Positions 50,001 through 59,358 of a stretch of DNA of 64,000 bases are shown in pieces. The stretch comes from a virus. A program made the translations under genes and the position numbers. The stretch spans positions 120,182 through 184,181 of the IMG/VR virus record IMGVR_UViG_3300021963_000027; one strand, given 5' to 3'. The stretch's first letter is position 1. The number at the start of each line of letters is the position of its first letter. The notes under the pieces were generated by a model. The model saw only the letters and a list, made by a program, of their open reading frames with translations, had not been told where the DNA came from and did not search any database.

Positions 50001-52454
50001 ATGCAAAGAACAATAAATTCAGCGGGAGTAGAGATATTTGAGAGAGATTTGAGTCTCATCGCACCGACAAATGTTGGTACTAACGTTTTCGTGACTGGTT
50101 TCACCTCACAAGGTCCATCAGATGAAGTGATCAAAATCACTACTAGAGACGAATTGGATTCGATTTACGGCACACCAACGAATAGTGCTGAAAGATATTT
50201 TTATTATACTGTAAGAGAACTTCTGAATTCTCCTGCCAACATCTACACTTTCCGCATTCCTTATGGTAGCGGTTCTGGTGATGGATTCGGTACACAACAC
50301 ACGGCACTGGTTTATCCAGTAGTTGCAGTTAAACCTGATGTTGTTTCATCCACGGTTATTGACAATGTGAGTAGCCCGACTCTTTCTGCTGCATCTTTGT
50401 CAACTATTGCCAATTTGTCGGCATCGGTTACAAATAATTTGGATCTTTCTGCTGCTTCTTACATCTTGGGTAGCCCTATCCAAGTTACTCTGACTGAGAC
50501 TCAATATGCTCAAGCAATGGAAGGAACTCTTTTTGATTGGAGTTCAACTGCTGCAACTAGAAACGAACTTATTAATGGATACCCCACTAGCCCAACTCTT
50601 AGTTCTTTGTCTCTCTTACAAAGAATGGGTAGTGCTGGTGTGATCGTGCTTGATAAAGCTCAGACCACTATCAATAGTCAATTTGAAGGTTACTATGTTG
50701 GTATTTGCGATAATACTAACATCGACCCCGCTTCCCCATTCAATGCTGTTACTCGTGCATATACCACTAGCTTGACTTCTCTCTACCACAGCACCTATAC
50801 TCAGATTCCAAATGGCACTCTGCAATTCAATCTGTCTTCTACTGCAAGTGGAGCTTCCAATAGCATCTCTCAAATCATGGAGAATCTTACAGATTACAAC
50901 ATTGATGGTAGAGAAGATGATGACCTCTTAAATTTGGGAGTATTCAAACTTCGTAAGAGCATTTATGCTACAGAATCTTTCAAATTGGATTTCGTTCTGG
51001 ATGACAGAATTGTCGGTTCGATTGATACATTCCGTACTCAACTCAATCCTACAGGTGGTCCATCTGTTCCATTCTTCTTGGAAACACAAGATACCAATGC
51101 TCGTAATGTGGAAGTCATGGTGAACCCATACATTTCCAATAAATTTACACAATCTTCTTTGGATTCCGCTGGTATTCCTCAGAAGAAAATCAGAGTGTTT
51201 ACTGATAATTTCTACAACGAAGTTAGCAAATTGTCTGCTGGTGGTAGTTTATCTGCTACCAACAAGTTCGGAGCATTTGCACAACAATTGGATGAAATTG
51301 TTAATGATTTGGAAGTAAAAGCTGATGCTCTGTATCCTCTTGGTGCATATAGCCCAACTAAAATTACACAGAAATTGATTGGAAGCATTCCAAGTAAAAT
51401 CAATCGTGCTTTGGAAAGTGTTAAAAACGATGAGATTTACGACATTGATGTCGTAGTCGAAGGTGGTCTTGGAACAGTGTTCACAATGGCATCTGCCGCT
51501 GGAACAACTTATTACGATGATACTCTATACAATCCTGCATTGAAAGCGAAAGTCGATTCTCTTAGAACATCACAAGATATTTTCAACGATGCGGTTGCTA
51601 CCGATCTTCGTGGAAGCTACAGTGCAGTCTTCAATCAATTTGAGAATTTCTGTAACCTCCCAAGTAACACTGGTGGTCGTGGTGACTGTATCTTCATTGC
51701 TGATCCAATCCGTCACATTCTTGTGACTGGTAGAAACAGTAAGATTCTTGCTGATAAAACCAAGAACTTCCAATTGGACGTTTATTGGGCAATGAGACAC
51801 CAATTTGAATTGGAAAATACATCTTACGCTGCTACCTATGGTAACTGGGTGCAAGCTTATGATGATTTCACTGGTGAGAAAGTTTGGATTCCATTCTCTG
51901 GTTATCAAGCTGCTATCATGGCTCGTAGCGATGCTGCTGAATTCCCATGGTCTGCTCCTGCTGGATTCACTCGTGGTCTTGTAACCAACGCTTTGGACAT
52001 CGCTATCAATCCTAATCAGAAACAACGTGATGAACTTTACAAAGTTAATATCAACCCTGTTATGTTCTCTGCATCTCAAGGAATCGTTGTATTCGGTCAA
52101 AAAACGATGTCTCGCAAACCAAGTGCATTTGATCGTATCAATGTTCGTAGATTGTTCCTTGCTCTGGAAAGACCTACCAAGAAAACAGCGCAATTCTTCG
52201 TGTTTGAACCTAACAATGAATTCACTCGCACCAGATTGGTCAATACACTAGACCCAATCTTCAAAACTGCGAAGGAAAACGGTGGTTGCTATGATTACTT
52301 GATCGTCTGCGATGAGAGAAATAATACACCACAAGTCATTGACAGCAATGAACTGAAAGTTGATATTCTAATCAAACCAACGAGAACTGGAGAGTTCATC
52401 CTCTGCACCTTTACGGCGACTAGATCTGATGCAAACTTTGATGAGTTGATCTAA
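50001..52454 (+). CDS. 18: tail sheath protein gp18
   Basis: An 817-residue protein, longer than T4 gp18 (659). The N-terminus has SAGVEIFERDLSLIAPTNVG and TNVFVTGFTSQGPSDEVIKI, the sheath start. The C-terminal domain has FVFEPNNEFTRTRLVNTLDP and ERNNTPQVIDSNELKVDIL, the conserved inter-subunit arm. The extra length is in the middle surface domains (about 130-420). Codon use looks more G+C-rich here than in the flanking endonuclease genes, as expected for a highly expressed gene. A terminator follows. Confidence 0.9.
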   Translation: MQRTINSAGVEIFERDLSLIAPTNVGTNVFVTGFTSQGPSDEVIKITTRDELDSIYGTPTNSAERYFYYTVRELLNSPANIYTFRIPYGSGSGDGFGTQHTALVYPVVAVKPDVVSSTVIDNVSSPTLSAASLSTIANLSASVTNNLDLSAASYILGSPIQVTLTETQYAQAMEGTLFDWSSTAATRNELINGYPTSPTLSSLSLLQRMGSAGVIVLDKAQTTINSQFEGYYVGICDNTNIDPASPFNAVTRAYTTSLTSLYHSTYTQIPNGTLQFNLSSTASGASNSISQIMENLTDYNIDGREDDDLLNLGVFKLRKSIYATESFKLDFVLDDRIVGSIDTFRTQLNPTGGPSVPFFLETQDTNARNVEVMVNPYISNKFTQSSLDSAGIPQKKIRVFTDNFYNEVSKLSAGGSLSATNKFGAFAQQLDEIVNDLEVKADALYPLGAYSPTKITQKLIGSIPSKINRALESVKNDEIYDIDVVVEGGLGTVFTMASAAGTTYYDDTLYNPALKAKVDSLRTSQDIFNDAVATDLRGSYSAVFNQFENFCNLPSNTGGRGDCIFIADPIRHILVTGRNSKILADKTKNFQLDVYWAMRHQFELENTSYAATYGNWVQAYDDFTGEKVWIPFSGYQAAIMARSDAAEFPWSAPAGFTRGLVTNALDIAINPNQKQRDELYKVNINPVMFSASQGIVVFGQKTMSRKPSAFDRINVRRLFLALERPTKKTAQFFVFEPNNEFTRTRLVNTLDPIFKTAKENGGCYDYLIVCDERNNTPQVIDSNELKVDILIKPTRTGEFILCTFTATRSDANFDELI

Positions 52455-52475
52455 TCTAAATACTGAATAATATTC

Positions 52476-52512
52476 AAATCCTGATTGGTTTTTACTGATC
52501 AGGATTTTTTTT
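52476..52512 (+). terminator. rho-independent terminator after gene 18
   Basis: AAATCCTGAT 52476-52485 pairs with ATCAGGATTT 52498-52507, 12-nt loop, T-tract. Confidence 0.85.
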
Positions 52513-52533
52513 ATTGAAATTTTTGACAAATGA

Positions 52534-52540
52534 CTAAATA
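52534..52540 (+). promoter_or_regulatory. late promoter (CTAAATA) for 52546
   Basis: CTAAATA, 5 nt, ATG 52546. Confidence 0.6.
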
Positions 52541-52545
52541 GTATT

Positions 52546-53307
52546 ATGGCTGGAACTACTATTTACAATTTAGGTAAAGCAACTGAATATGATCAATACC
52601 CTGCTATTTATATTTTAAAAAATGAAATAAATGGGAAGGTTTATATCGGAGAAACTATGAATCTGAGACAGCGAGTATATTCATATCATAAATCGAATAT
52701 AGATACTCCTAGACCCATATTGAGAGCTATTAATAAACATGGTTTAGAAAATTTTTCCTTCAAATATCAATATTATCCCGATATGTCTAAGGAAGAATTA
52801 TTGGATATTGAAGAGAGATTAATAAAAGAACACAATAGTTTAATGAGTGGAAATGGATACAATGTTTGTTCAAGAGGGCAAAATAGATATTCAGCAACAC
52901 AATCTCTTGAAGCTCGCAAAAAAAGAAGTGAAATTTTTAAAGGGAGAGTCATCACAGAAGAATGGAGAGAAAATATGTCAAAAGCCAAGAGTGGGGAAAA
53001 CCATCCTATGTATGGTAAAAAAATGTCAGAGGAGACGAAGAAAAAAATGGGAGATTCCAGAAGAGGTGAGAGAAATGGGAGATATGGTAAAAAAACATCT
53101 GATGATCATAAAAATAAATTAATGATGAATCGAAAGGATCGTATAGAAGTGGAACAATATACTAAATCAGGGGAATTTGTTGCAAGATATTCATCAATAC
53201 AAGAAGCTATGAGGCAGACTGGTATAGATAGTGGACATATCGGTTCTGTTTGTAATGGGAAAAGAAAAAGTGCTGGAAACTTTATTTGGAGAAAAATCAC
53301 ATCTTAA
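52546..53307 (+). CDS. GIY-YIG homing endonuclease with NUMOD motifs
   Basis: A 253-residue protein. YPAIYILKNEINGKVYIGET (about residues 18-37) is the GIY-YIG core, with R in NLRQRV and E in IEERLIKEHN as catalytic positions. SGENHPMYGKKMSEETKKKM and a second similar unit (GERNGRYGKKTSDDHKN) are NUMOD3 repeats. The C-terminal IQEAMRQTGIDSGHIGSVCN is a NUMOD1-type helix-turn-helix. It is free-standing between the sheath and tube genes with its own late heptamer. It probably homes into phage lacking it. Confidence 0.9.
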   Translation: MAGTTIYNLGKATEYDQYPAIYILKNEINGKVYIGETMNLRQRVYSYHKSNIDTPRPILRAINKHGLENFSFKYQYYPDMSKEELLDIEERLIKEHNSLMSGNGYNVCSRGQNRYSATQSLEARKKRSEIFKGRVITEEWRENMSKAKSGENHPMYGKKMSEETKKKMGDSRRGERNGRYGKKTSDDHKNKLMMNRKDRIEVEQYTKSGEFVARYSSIQEAMRQTGIDSGHIGSVCNGKRKSAGNFIWRKITS

Positions 53308-53309
53308 AG

Positions 53310-53316
53310 TTAAATA
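53310..53316 (+). promoter_or_regulatory. late promoter (TTAAATA) for 53322
   Basis: TTAAATA, 5 nt, ATG 53322. Confidence 0.65.
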
Positions 53317-53321
53317 TTATT

Positions 53322-53891
53322 ATGGCCACTACCATCGAGAATTTTATGAATCAGGCGATGCAAAAACAATTTGCTCGCGACTTCCTCTTCCGTGTTAAAC
53401 AAATCGACATCACAGGACTCTCCTTGAATGGTGAGACTGATCTTGTTTACGCTAAAACAGCTACTTTTCCTGGAAGAGATATTGAAAACAAACAGGTGAA
53501 TTATTCAGGTCAAACTTTCAATATTCCTGGAAAATCTAGCTATCCAGGTTCTGAAGGTTGGTCTGTAGAATTTTATCTCGATCAAAATTTGGATATCAGA
53601 GAGAAACTTGAAAGAGCAAGTAGAATTCTTTTCGACAATGAAACCACTACTGGTAATATTTGTATGCCAGGATATGAGTCTGTAATCACTTTGGATGTTC
53701 TTCAAATTCCTTGCCAAAGAGGTTCTAATGTGACATCGGGTAGTGAAATGCAAGTTGGTAGAACAATCCAATTGATTGGTGCTTCTCTTCGAAATATCAG
53801 CGAAGTTTCTTATGAAATTGCTGATGGAACTGGTGAAATTAAAACATTCACTGCGACTTTCGCGTATCATTTCTATCGTGGACTGGTCTAA
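53322..53891 (+). CDS. 19: tail tube protein gp19
   Basis: A 189-residue protein. FARDFLFRVKQIDITGLSLN, YAKTATFPGRDIENKQVNYS, FNIPGKSSYPGSEGWSVEFY and LDQNLDIREKLERASR match the T4-type tube family (T4 gp19 has 163 residues). It is next to the sheath gene apart from the intervening homing endonuclease. Start ATG 53322 follows the heptamer by 5 nt. Confidence 0.82.
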   Translation: MATTIENFMNQAMQKQFARDFLFRVKQIDITGLSLNGETDLVYAKTATFPGRDIENKQVNYSGQTFNIPGKSSYPGSEGWSVEFYLDQNLDIREKLERASRILFDNETTTGNICMPGYESVITLDVLQIPCQRGSNVTSGSEMQVGRTIQLIGASLRNISEVSYEIADGTGEIKTFTATFAYHFYRGLV

Positions 53892-53895
53892 GTGA

Positions 53896-53902
53896 TTAAG
53901 TA
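53896..53902 (+). promoter_or_regulatory. variant late promoter (TTAAGTA) for 53908
   Basis: TTAAGTA, 5 nt, ATG 53908. Confidence 0.5.
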
Positions 53903-53907
53903 ATTAC

Positions 53908-54516
53908 ATGTCTAACCCACAGATTGAAGATTTTCTCCAAGCGTTCTCAGGGGACGCTAGATACTGTCTTTCTATACCAGTATTATGGTCAGTATCCATT
54001 GATGGAGTATCGAATGATTCCATAAACCAGTATTTACAGTTAGCACAGGAAAAATGGAGAGCTAAGATCACTCCTAATTCCATGACAAAAAATGGTAATA
54101 TTTTACCAGCACAAGCAGTGACAATTCCAACTGAGGGAGCTAATTTTGGTTCTAGTTCAATTGGTGAAAATAGTGGTGGATTTTTGCCAGGATATGTTTT
54201 GAACAGTAGACAAGATTTCTTGTCTCGTAGCTTTTCTATAAACTTTTTAGAGACTAGAAAAGATTTGGAACATGAATATTTCAGACCTTGGATCATAGCT
54301 TTATCAATAAAAGGTTTGATCGAAGCAGGTGCAAATCTCAAAGCTGATATCACAGTAAAACAATACACGAATGGTGGCGAATTGAGAAAAGGTTATATCT
54401 TTAGAAAAGCATTTCCCACTGGTGTTGAAGGGTTTACGATGGATTATCAGAATACAGAATTCCCTGTGAAATCTGTGACATTTGCTTGTCAGAATTACGA
54501 ACAGATTGCTGTGTAA
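53908..54516 (+). CDS. tube-like protein (gp54-type initiator candidate)
   Basis: A 202-residue protein. SFSINFLETRKDLEHEYFRP with WIIALSIKGLI (about 110-140) and an ending with MDYQNTEFPVKSVTFACQNY fit the tube fold as seen in tube initiators or baseplate tube proteins (gp54/gp48 type). It follows gene 19 and precedes hub genes. The specific T4 equivalent is uncertain. Confidence 0.6.
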   Translation: MSNPQIEDFLQAFSGDARYCLSIPVLWSVSIDGVSNDSINQYLQLAQEKWRAKITPNSMTKNGNILPAQAVTIPTEGANFGSSSIGENSGGFLPGYVLNSRQDFLSRSFSINFLETRKDLEHEYFRPWIIALSIKGLIEAGANLKADITVKQYTNGGELRKGYIFRKAFPTGVEGFTMDYQNTEFPVKSVTFACQNYEQIAV

Positions 54517-55214
54517 TGAGGATAACGATCAACGATATAAAAAAATGTTTGGAGGAAGATGAGGACTTCTTCATGGATTATTTGAATAAATTCAAAGGTG
54601 ATAATATACATGAAAAGTTCGTAAATATCTTAAAGAATTGGGAGAAATATGTATCATATACTATCAATTTTAATATAAAAGAGAAAAATATAAAAATATC
54701 ATTGGATTATCTTGTAAAAGAATTGAATAAATTTTCCACTCAACCTACTTGGTTTGAACATTCAAATATAAAAGTATTAGTCGATATCCCAAGTAAATTT
54801 GTAAAAGAATTGAATATTCTATCTGTATCCAATTTTATTAAAAAAATAGAATACGGTAATTTTGTTATTGATTTTACGGAATTGTCAGATGAAGTTAAAG
54901 ATGAAATGTTGGAAAAATTACCAGCAGATTTCTACAATAAGATGATACAATTTTTAATAAATGCAGAGGATAAAAAAGTCATTTTGCAAAATGCTGCACT
55001 GGAAAACATGGAAATCAACTTCTTAACATCTTTACCATACGAAATGGTTAAAGGTTTGTTTTATTCCTATGATATGGATTACTTTCGAGATATCATCTAT
55101 TATCTATCGAAGAAAATTGATGGTAAGATTTTAATGGATTCTACCATTATGGATATCGAATATTATATCGATAAAATGAAAAGTGATGTTCCCGAAACAC
55201 CGCAACTTTTTTAA
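54516..55214 (+). CDS. probable baseplate hub/assembly protein
   Basis: A 232-residue, helical, Lys/Asp/Ile-rich protein. The start ATG 54516 overlaps the previous stop (TAATG). ITINDIKKCLEEDEDFFMDY and NFVIDFTELSDEVKDEMLEK with LPADFYNKMIQFL have the spacing of gp26/gp51-type hub assembly proteins: a strand, then ELS..., then a helix ending LPxxF. The related gene at 55304 has the same ELS...LPLTI pattern, so the two may be paralogues. Confidence 0.5.
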   Translation: MRITINDIKKCLEEDEDFFMDYLNKFKGDNIHEKFVNILKNWEKYVSYTINFNIKEKNIKISLDYLVKELNKFSTQPTWFEHSNIKVLVDIPSKFVKELNILSVSNFIKKIEYGNFVIDFTELSDEVKDEMLEKLPADFYNKMIQFLINAEDKKVILQNAALENMEINFLTSLPYEMVKGLFYSYDMDYFRDIIYYLSKKIDGKILMDSTIMDIEYYIDKMKSDVPETPQLF

Positions 55215-55291
55215 TTGATATTTCTCTACCGTATAATAAATATTGATGTTGTATTTTTTGTAGATTTTTTATTGACATTTGATCTTCAGTA

Positions 55292-55298
55292 GTAAATA
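55292..55298 (+). promoter_or_regulatory. late promoter (GTAAATA) for 55304
   Basis: GTAAATA, 5 nt, ATG 55304. A TTGACA lies 15 nt upstream of TAAATA (55272-55277), so a sigma70 reading is also possible. Confidence 0.55.
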
Positions 55299-55303
55299 CG
55301 GGC

Positions 55304-56035
55304 ATGGACAATAATGTTAAGAACTTCTTGGACAGTATCCAAGATTTAAAAAATACAAAATTCAAAGTGAATTGTATCACTACTGGCGAAAAGTTTGATT
55401 GCGCTCCTTTATCATTCAAACAACAAAAAAATATCATTTCAACCTTCACAGAAGGAACTGTTGGTGTTTTGAAATTCCAAAAAATGTTGAATGATATCAT
55501 CGTTGAAAACACTGGAAGTAATGGTTGGTTGGTTGTCGATAAAATTCCTGTTATCTTAAAATTAAGAAAGGAAAGTTTAGGTGATATTGTCAAAACATCA
55601 GATGGAGAGATTAATATCAGAGACATCAAAATTTTGGAGAAAATTGATATCCCTCTCCAACATACTGTCGAGGGTGCAGTGACAGTAGAACTGGATACCC
55701 CTACATTATTTGAAGAAAATAAAGTTATCAATTATGCAATTGATATTCTGAAAAAAGATGGAGAAAAAGATGTCGGAAAGAATCTGACTAATCTATTCAC
55801 TTTTGAAATTGTTAAATTCGTCAAGAGTGTGAAATTTGGTGAAAAATCTTTGAGTTTCTCTGAATTGTCTATCAAAGATAGAATTTCAGTGATCGAGAAC
55901 TTGCCTCTGACCATCAATCAAGACATTGCTAAATTCATTGATAAAGTTAAAGAAATCGATAGAAGCCAAACGAAAGTGGTTATCGATGGGGAAGAAAAAA
56001 CATTTGATATTGACATAACATTTTTTGATAATTAA
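55304..56035 (+). CDS. baseplate hub protein gp26-like
   Basis: A 243-residue protein. KFKVNCITTGEKFDCAPLSF then KQQKNIISTFTEG (about 20-52) is the start of the T4 gp26-type baseplate hub family, where a strand with a conserved aromatic-P/L turn leads into a helix. KSLSFSELSIKDRISVIENL and PLTINQDIAKFIDKV close the domain, and a short strand end (FDIDITFFDN) follows. A hub role is expected from position. Confidence 0.58.
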   Translation: MDNNVKNFLDSIQDLKNTKFKVNCITTGEKFDCAPLSFKQQKNIISTFTEGTVGVLKFQKMLNDIIVENTGSNGWLVVDKIPVILKLRKESLGDIVKTSDGEINIRDIKILEKIDIPLQHTVEGAVTVELDTPTLFEENKVINYAIDILKKDGEKDVGKNLTNLFTFEIVKFVKSVKFGEKSLSFSELSIKDRISVIENLPLTINQDIAKFIDKVKEIDRSQTKVVIDGEEKTFDIDITFFDN

Positions 56036-56036
56036 T

Positions 56037-56261
56037 ATGAAGAAAAACACAATACTTAAAAAATTGGAAACTCACGAAGAGAAAATTATTAAATCTATTA
56101 ACGATTTTCAAGATTTTCTTGATTCAATTGAAGACACAGAAATTTCAGTAATGGCTGAAGATTTCTGCGCAGGTGTCCTTGACTTTATTCAAGAGAATGA
56201 TACTTGTAGTCTGATCAATATCAGAGAATTTATCGAGAACGAATATGAGCCAGAACAATAA
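56037..56261 (+). CDS. unknown small acidic protein
   Basis: A 74-residue acidic, helical protein (HEEKIIKSINDFQDFLDSIE and onward). No family is recognised. It lies 1 nt after the gp26-like stop and overlaps the RmlD-like gene by 17 nt. Confidence 0.5.
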   Translation: MKKNTILKKLETHEEKIIKSINDFQDFLDSIEDTEISVMAEDFCAGVLDFIQENDTCSLINIREFIENEYEPEQ

Positions 56262-57180
56262 TATTTTAATTTTAGGAAAGGGTTACATTGGTAATTACCT
56301 TTTTAACCATTTACAATCCAATCAATTCAGCATCCAAATTAAATCGAGAAACGATCTTGATTACCATGACATGTCAGTATTGAAGAAATTCATTCTCAAT
56401 AATAATATTAGAACGGTAATAAATTGTTCAGGATTTACTGGTAAACCTAACGTAGACCAAGCAGAATTGGAAAAAGAAGAATGTTGGAAATTAAACACCA
56501 CTATTCCTTTGGAAATTAATAGATCATGCGACTCATTGGGAGTCTACTACATCCACGTTTCTACTGGTTGTCTTTATGATGGATACGACAAAGAGTGGTC
56601 GGAAAAAGATACTCCTAATTTCGGACTGTTCCAGAATCACAGTTCATTCTACAGTAGATCCAAACATGCTTACGAAAATCTTGCAAAAGATTTGAAAGGT
56701 ATTGTTTTGAGAATTAGAATGCCTTTTGGTCAAGATAATTCATATCGAAATTATTTCACCAAAATTAAAAAATATAATGATTTATTGAATCTTGTAAATT
56801 CCAAGACATACATTCCTGATCTTTGTGATTTCGTGCAATGCCTTATTAGCACTTTGAATGATGATACTTATTGGGTTCGTAAAGAGATTTACAATGTTAC
56901 CAATCCCGAACCACTGAAAACAGAGGAGATTTGTGAGATTCTAAAATCATATGGTATGCACAATTCTGATTGGAAATTGGTAGATAGATCACAATTGAAA
57001 GCATATGCGAATCGTTCTAACTGTGTGTTGGATACTAAAAAATTGCAAGAAATCTTTCCAATCAGAACTGAGAAGCAAGCAATCATTGAATACTGTGAAC
57101 AAATCATCGCTGATCAGAAGGAAAGATTAAAGAAACAACAAGAAATCTCTGAAGACGAACTGTATAAAATTTATGACTAA
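56245..57180 (+). CDS. RmlD-like sugar-nucleotide reductase (extended SDR)
   Basis: A 311-residue protein. ILILGKGYIGNYLFNHLQSN is the NAD(P)-binding glycine-rich fold (GxGYIG). VINCSGFTGKPNVDQAE and YYIHVSTGCLYDGYDKEW carry the active-site Ser/Thr. YSRSKHAYENLAK is the YxxxK dyad (about residues 135-139). It fits dTDP-4-dehydrorhamnose reductase-type enzymes, although rhamnose specificity is inferred. It overlaps rmlA by 8 nt. Confidence 0.75.
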   Translation: MSQNNNILILGKGYIGNYLFNHLQSNQFSIQIKSRNDLDYHDMSVLKKFILNNNIRTVINCSGFTGKPNVDQAELEKEECWKLNTTIPLEINRSCDSLGVYYIHVSTGCLYDGYDKEWSEKDTPNFGLFQNHSSFYSRSKHAYENLAKDLKGIVLRIRMPFGQDNSYRNYFTKIKKYNDLLNLVNSKTYIPDLCDFVQCLISTLNDDTYWVRKEIYNVTNPEPLKTEEICEILKSYGMHNSDWKLVDRSQLKAYANRSNCVLDTKKLQEIFPIRTEKQAIIEYCEQIIADQKERLKKQQEISEDELYKIYD

Positions 57181-57913
57181 AAAAGGAATTGTGCTTTCGG
57201 GAGGGAAAGCTACTCGTTTATACCCCATTACAAAAACGACATCCAAACAATTATTGGGTATCTATAAAAAACCAGTGATCGCCTATCCCCTTCAAACACT
57301 GAAGGAGATGGGTTATCAAGATATCCTTATTATCAATGCTGATGAGGAACAACAAAAACAATTTAAGATTTTGTTGGGAGATGGTGGTAAATTCGGTCTG
57401 AATCTGACTTATGCAATTCAGGACAAACCTCGTGGTCTTGTCGATGCTTTTATTGTTGGTGAAGAATTTATTAAAGATGCAGATGAAATCTGTTTGATCC
57501 TTGGTGATAATATTATCATTGGTAACTCACCGATTCATCCCCAATCAAATACAATCTACACTTACAAAGTAAAAGACCCATCAGCATATGGTGTGGTGGA
57601 AACTGATGAAAATGGTTTGATCAAACAAATTGTGGAGAAACCTAAAGAATTTATCTCAGAAGATGCTGTGATCGGTCTTTATGTATTTTCCAATGAAGTG
57701 GTTGAAATGGCTAAAAAGGTCGCACCATCGGCAAGAGGAGAACTGGAAATCGTTGACCTCATTCGCTTGATGAATGAGAAGGAAGGTGTCAATGTTGAGA
57801 AACTGGATGGTTTTTGGTTCGACATTGGTGACTTCGATTCCCTATTGGACTGTGCAAATCTCGTAAGAACTATTGACAAACGATCAAACCATGCTATTGG
57901 TATTGATGTATGA
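57173..57913 (+). CDS. rmlA: glucose-1-phosphate thymidylyltransferase-like (RmlA)
   Basis: A 246-residue protein. KGIVLSGGKATRLYPITKTT (residues 4-23) is the nucleotide-binding loop, with KAT in place of the usual GT(G/R) spacing. KQLLGIYKKPVIAYPLQTLK, DEICLILGDN, DPSAYGVVETDENG, IVEKPKEF and FWFDIGDFDSLLD follow in the family order. Together with the RmlD-like gene, and with other genes either elsewhere in the phage or in the host, it could feed dTDP-sugar to the phage glycosyltransferases. It overlaps gene 44 by 4 nt. Confidence 0.85.
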   Translation: MTKKGIVLSGGKATRLYPITKTTSKQLLGIYKKPVIAYPLQTLKEMGYQDILIINADEEQQKQFKILLGDGGKFGLNLTYAIQDKPRGLVDAFIVGEEFIKDADEICLILGDNIIIGNSPIHPQSNTIYTYKVKDPSAYGVVETDENGLIKQIVEKPKEFISEDAVIGLYVFSNEVVEMAKKVAPSARGELEIVDLIRLMNEKEGVNVEKLDGFWFDIGDFDSLLDCANLVRTIDKRSNHAIGIDV

Positions 57914-58824
57914 GCGATTTATGGGTTGAACGATATAGACCACAGACTTTGGATGATCTGATGGTTGATGGTAAAACAAGACAAATAATCCAAAATTTTG
58001 GTAGAGATATCCCGAATTTGTTACTGACTGGTGTTGCTGGAAGCGGTAAGACCAGTCTTGCCAAAATCATCGCTAAAGATATTTTGGATTGTGATTATTT
58101 GTATATCAACGCATCTGATGAAAACGGTGTGGATACAATTCGAGAGAAAGTCATCGGTTTTGCTCAGACAATGAGTTTCGATGGTGGATTGAAAATTGTA
58201 ATTCTGGATGAAGCAGATGGTATCTCCAAACAGGCGCAGGGGATTCTACGTAACGTCATGGAGTCCTATTCATCCACCACACGATTCATCCTCACAGGTA
58301 ATTACAAACATCGTATCATCCCTGCTCTACAGTCTCGTTGTCAGAGTCTCACACTCTACACATCCCTGAAAGATGTCACTCGTCGTTGTGTGGATATTCT
58401 TAGGAAAGAGAATGTGGAGATTCCTGATGATCAGAAGAAGAATCTGGTGAACCTAATTAAGAGTCATTTTCCCGATATCAGGAAATGCATCAATGAGTTG
58501 GAGAAGTTCTCCAAGTCTGGTATCCTCACTATTGAATCAAAGAAGGATACTAATGAGACATTAGAATTAATTTATAATAATCTCAAGTCAGGTAAGACAC
58601 TGGAAACCAGAAAGTTTCTCATTGAGAACGAAGAGCTTTTTGATTCTGATCACGAAGCTCTTTTGAAAGATTTGCTGAATCATTTCTATGATCTACGAAT
58701 TGATGACACTATAAAAAAACAAGCTATCCTAATGATTGCGGATAGCTTGTTTAAAATGATTTCTGTTACTGACAGAGAGATATGTTGTATCGCTTGTCTA
58801 TTACAGTTGGAAGAATTATTTTAA
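57910..58824 (+). CDS. 44: clamp loader large subunit gp44
   Basis: A 304-residue AAA+ protein, near T4 gp44 (319). LWVERYRPQTLDDLMVDGK starts it. Walker A is GVAGSGKT (about 41-48), Walker B is IVILDEADG (about 97-105), and the arginine finger is LQSRCQ (about 141-146). With gp62 (not seen in the window) it loads gp45. It is separated from the other replication genes by the structural region and follows sugar genes. Its end overlaps the convergent virion gene by 4 nt. Confidence 0.92.
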   Translation: MSDLWVERYRPQTLDDLMVDGKTRQIIQNFGRDIPNLLLTGVAGSGKTSLAKIIAKDILDCDYLYINASDENGVDTIREKVIGFAQTMSFDGGLKIVILDEADGISKQAQGILRNVMESYSSTTRFILTGNYKHRIIPALQSRCQSLTLYTSLKDVTRRCVDILRKENVEIPDDQKKNLVNLIKSHFPDIRKCINELEKFSKSGILTIESKKDTNETLELIYNNLKSGKTLETRKFLIENEELFDSDHEALLKDLLNHFYDLRIDDTIKKQAILMIADSLFKMISVTDREICCIACLLQLEELF

Positions 58825-59354
58825 TAATAATCTTCTTCTTCAGCCTCTTGTCCTACTGGAGCTTGACCCAATTGTCCTTTGAAAATATCTAAAGCTTTCG
58901 TAAGGCTTGTTGTCATAGATTTTGAAAATCTTGCCATGTCTTTGGTATTAAGTTGAATGCCTAATTTGGTCAAGTCATTTTGAATATCAGCAACCATTTT
59001 TTGGATATTTTTTGATGCACTATTTTTATAAGAATCAATTTTAGCAATTTGCCCCTGAACTGCACCAGCGGCAACATTAGCTTGTCCAGTTTGTTGCATT
59101 CCTTGTCCAGCCTGAGTCAATTTGTTTTGCGAGGGATCGATTTGACCACCTACTGCTTCAACTCCTTTAGCTGCTAAATTACCAGCTTTTTGCACGACAC
59201 CGCCAGCAGCTTGTTGTGCTTTACCTTTTAATTGTTGCGCTCCACCTTTAACTGCTCCAAGTGCATTAGCACCATAAGCCTTAAAACGGTCTAAAAATCC
59301 TTCTTCTAAGAGTTCTTCTAAATTACGTTGATCTTCATTATTATATCTAGCCAT
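58821..59354 (-). CDS. predicted packaged protein (Ala/Gly-rich)
   Basis: A 177-residue protein. MARYNNEDQRNLEELLEE then GFLDRF is the same tag module as in the protein starting at 24332; LEE fits the [L/I]xE cut site. Next is an Ala/Gly/Gln-rich amphipathic region (about 30-95), perhaps membrane-active, then a helical end with an acidic tail. CDS start set by the ATAAATA heptamer. Confidence 0.6.
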   Translation of the reverse strand: MARYNNEDQRNLEELLEEGFLDRFKAYGANALGAVKGGAQQLKGKAQQAAGGVVQKAGNLAAKGVEAVGGQIDPSQNKLTQAGQGMQQTGQANVAAGAVQGQIAKIDSYKNSASKNIQKMVADIQNDLTKLGIQLNTKDMARFSKSMTTSLTKALDIFKGQLGQAPVGQEAEEEDYY

Positions 59355-59358
59355 ATTA

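Noticed and set aside
51570-52193. 207-codon minus-strand frame
   Set aside because: Lies wholly within gene 18 on the other strand with Ser/Thr/Arg-rich translation, a typical shadow.
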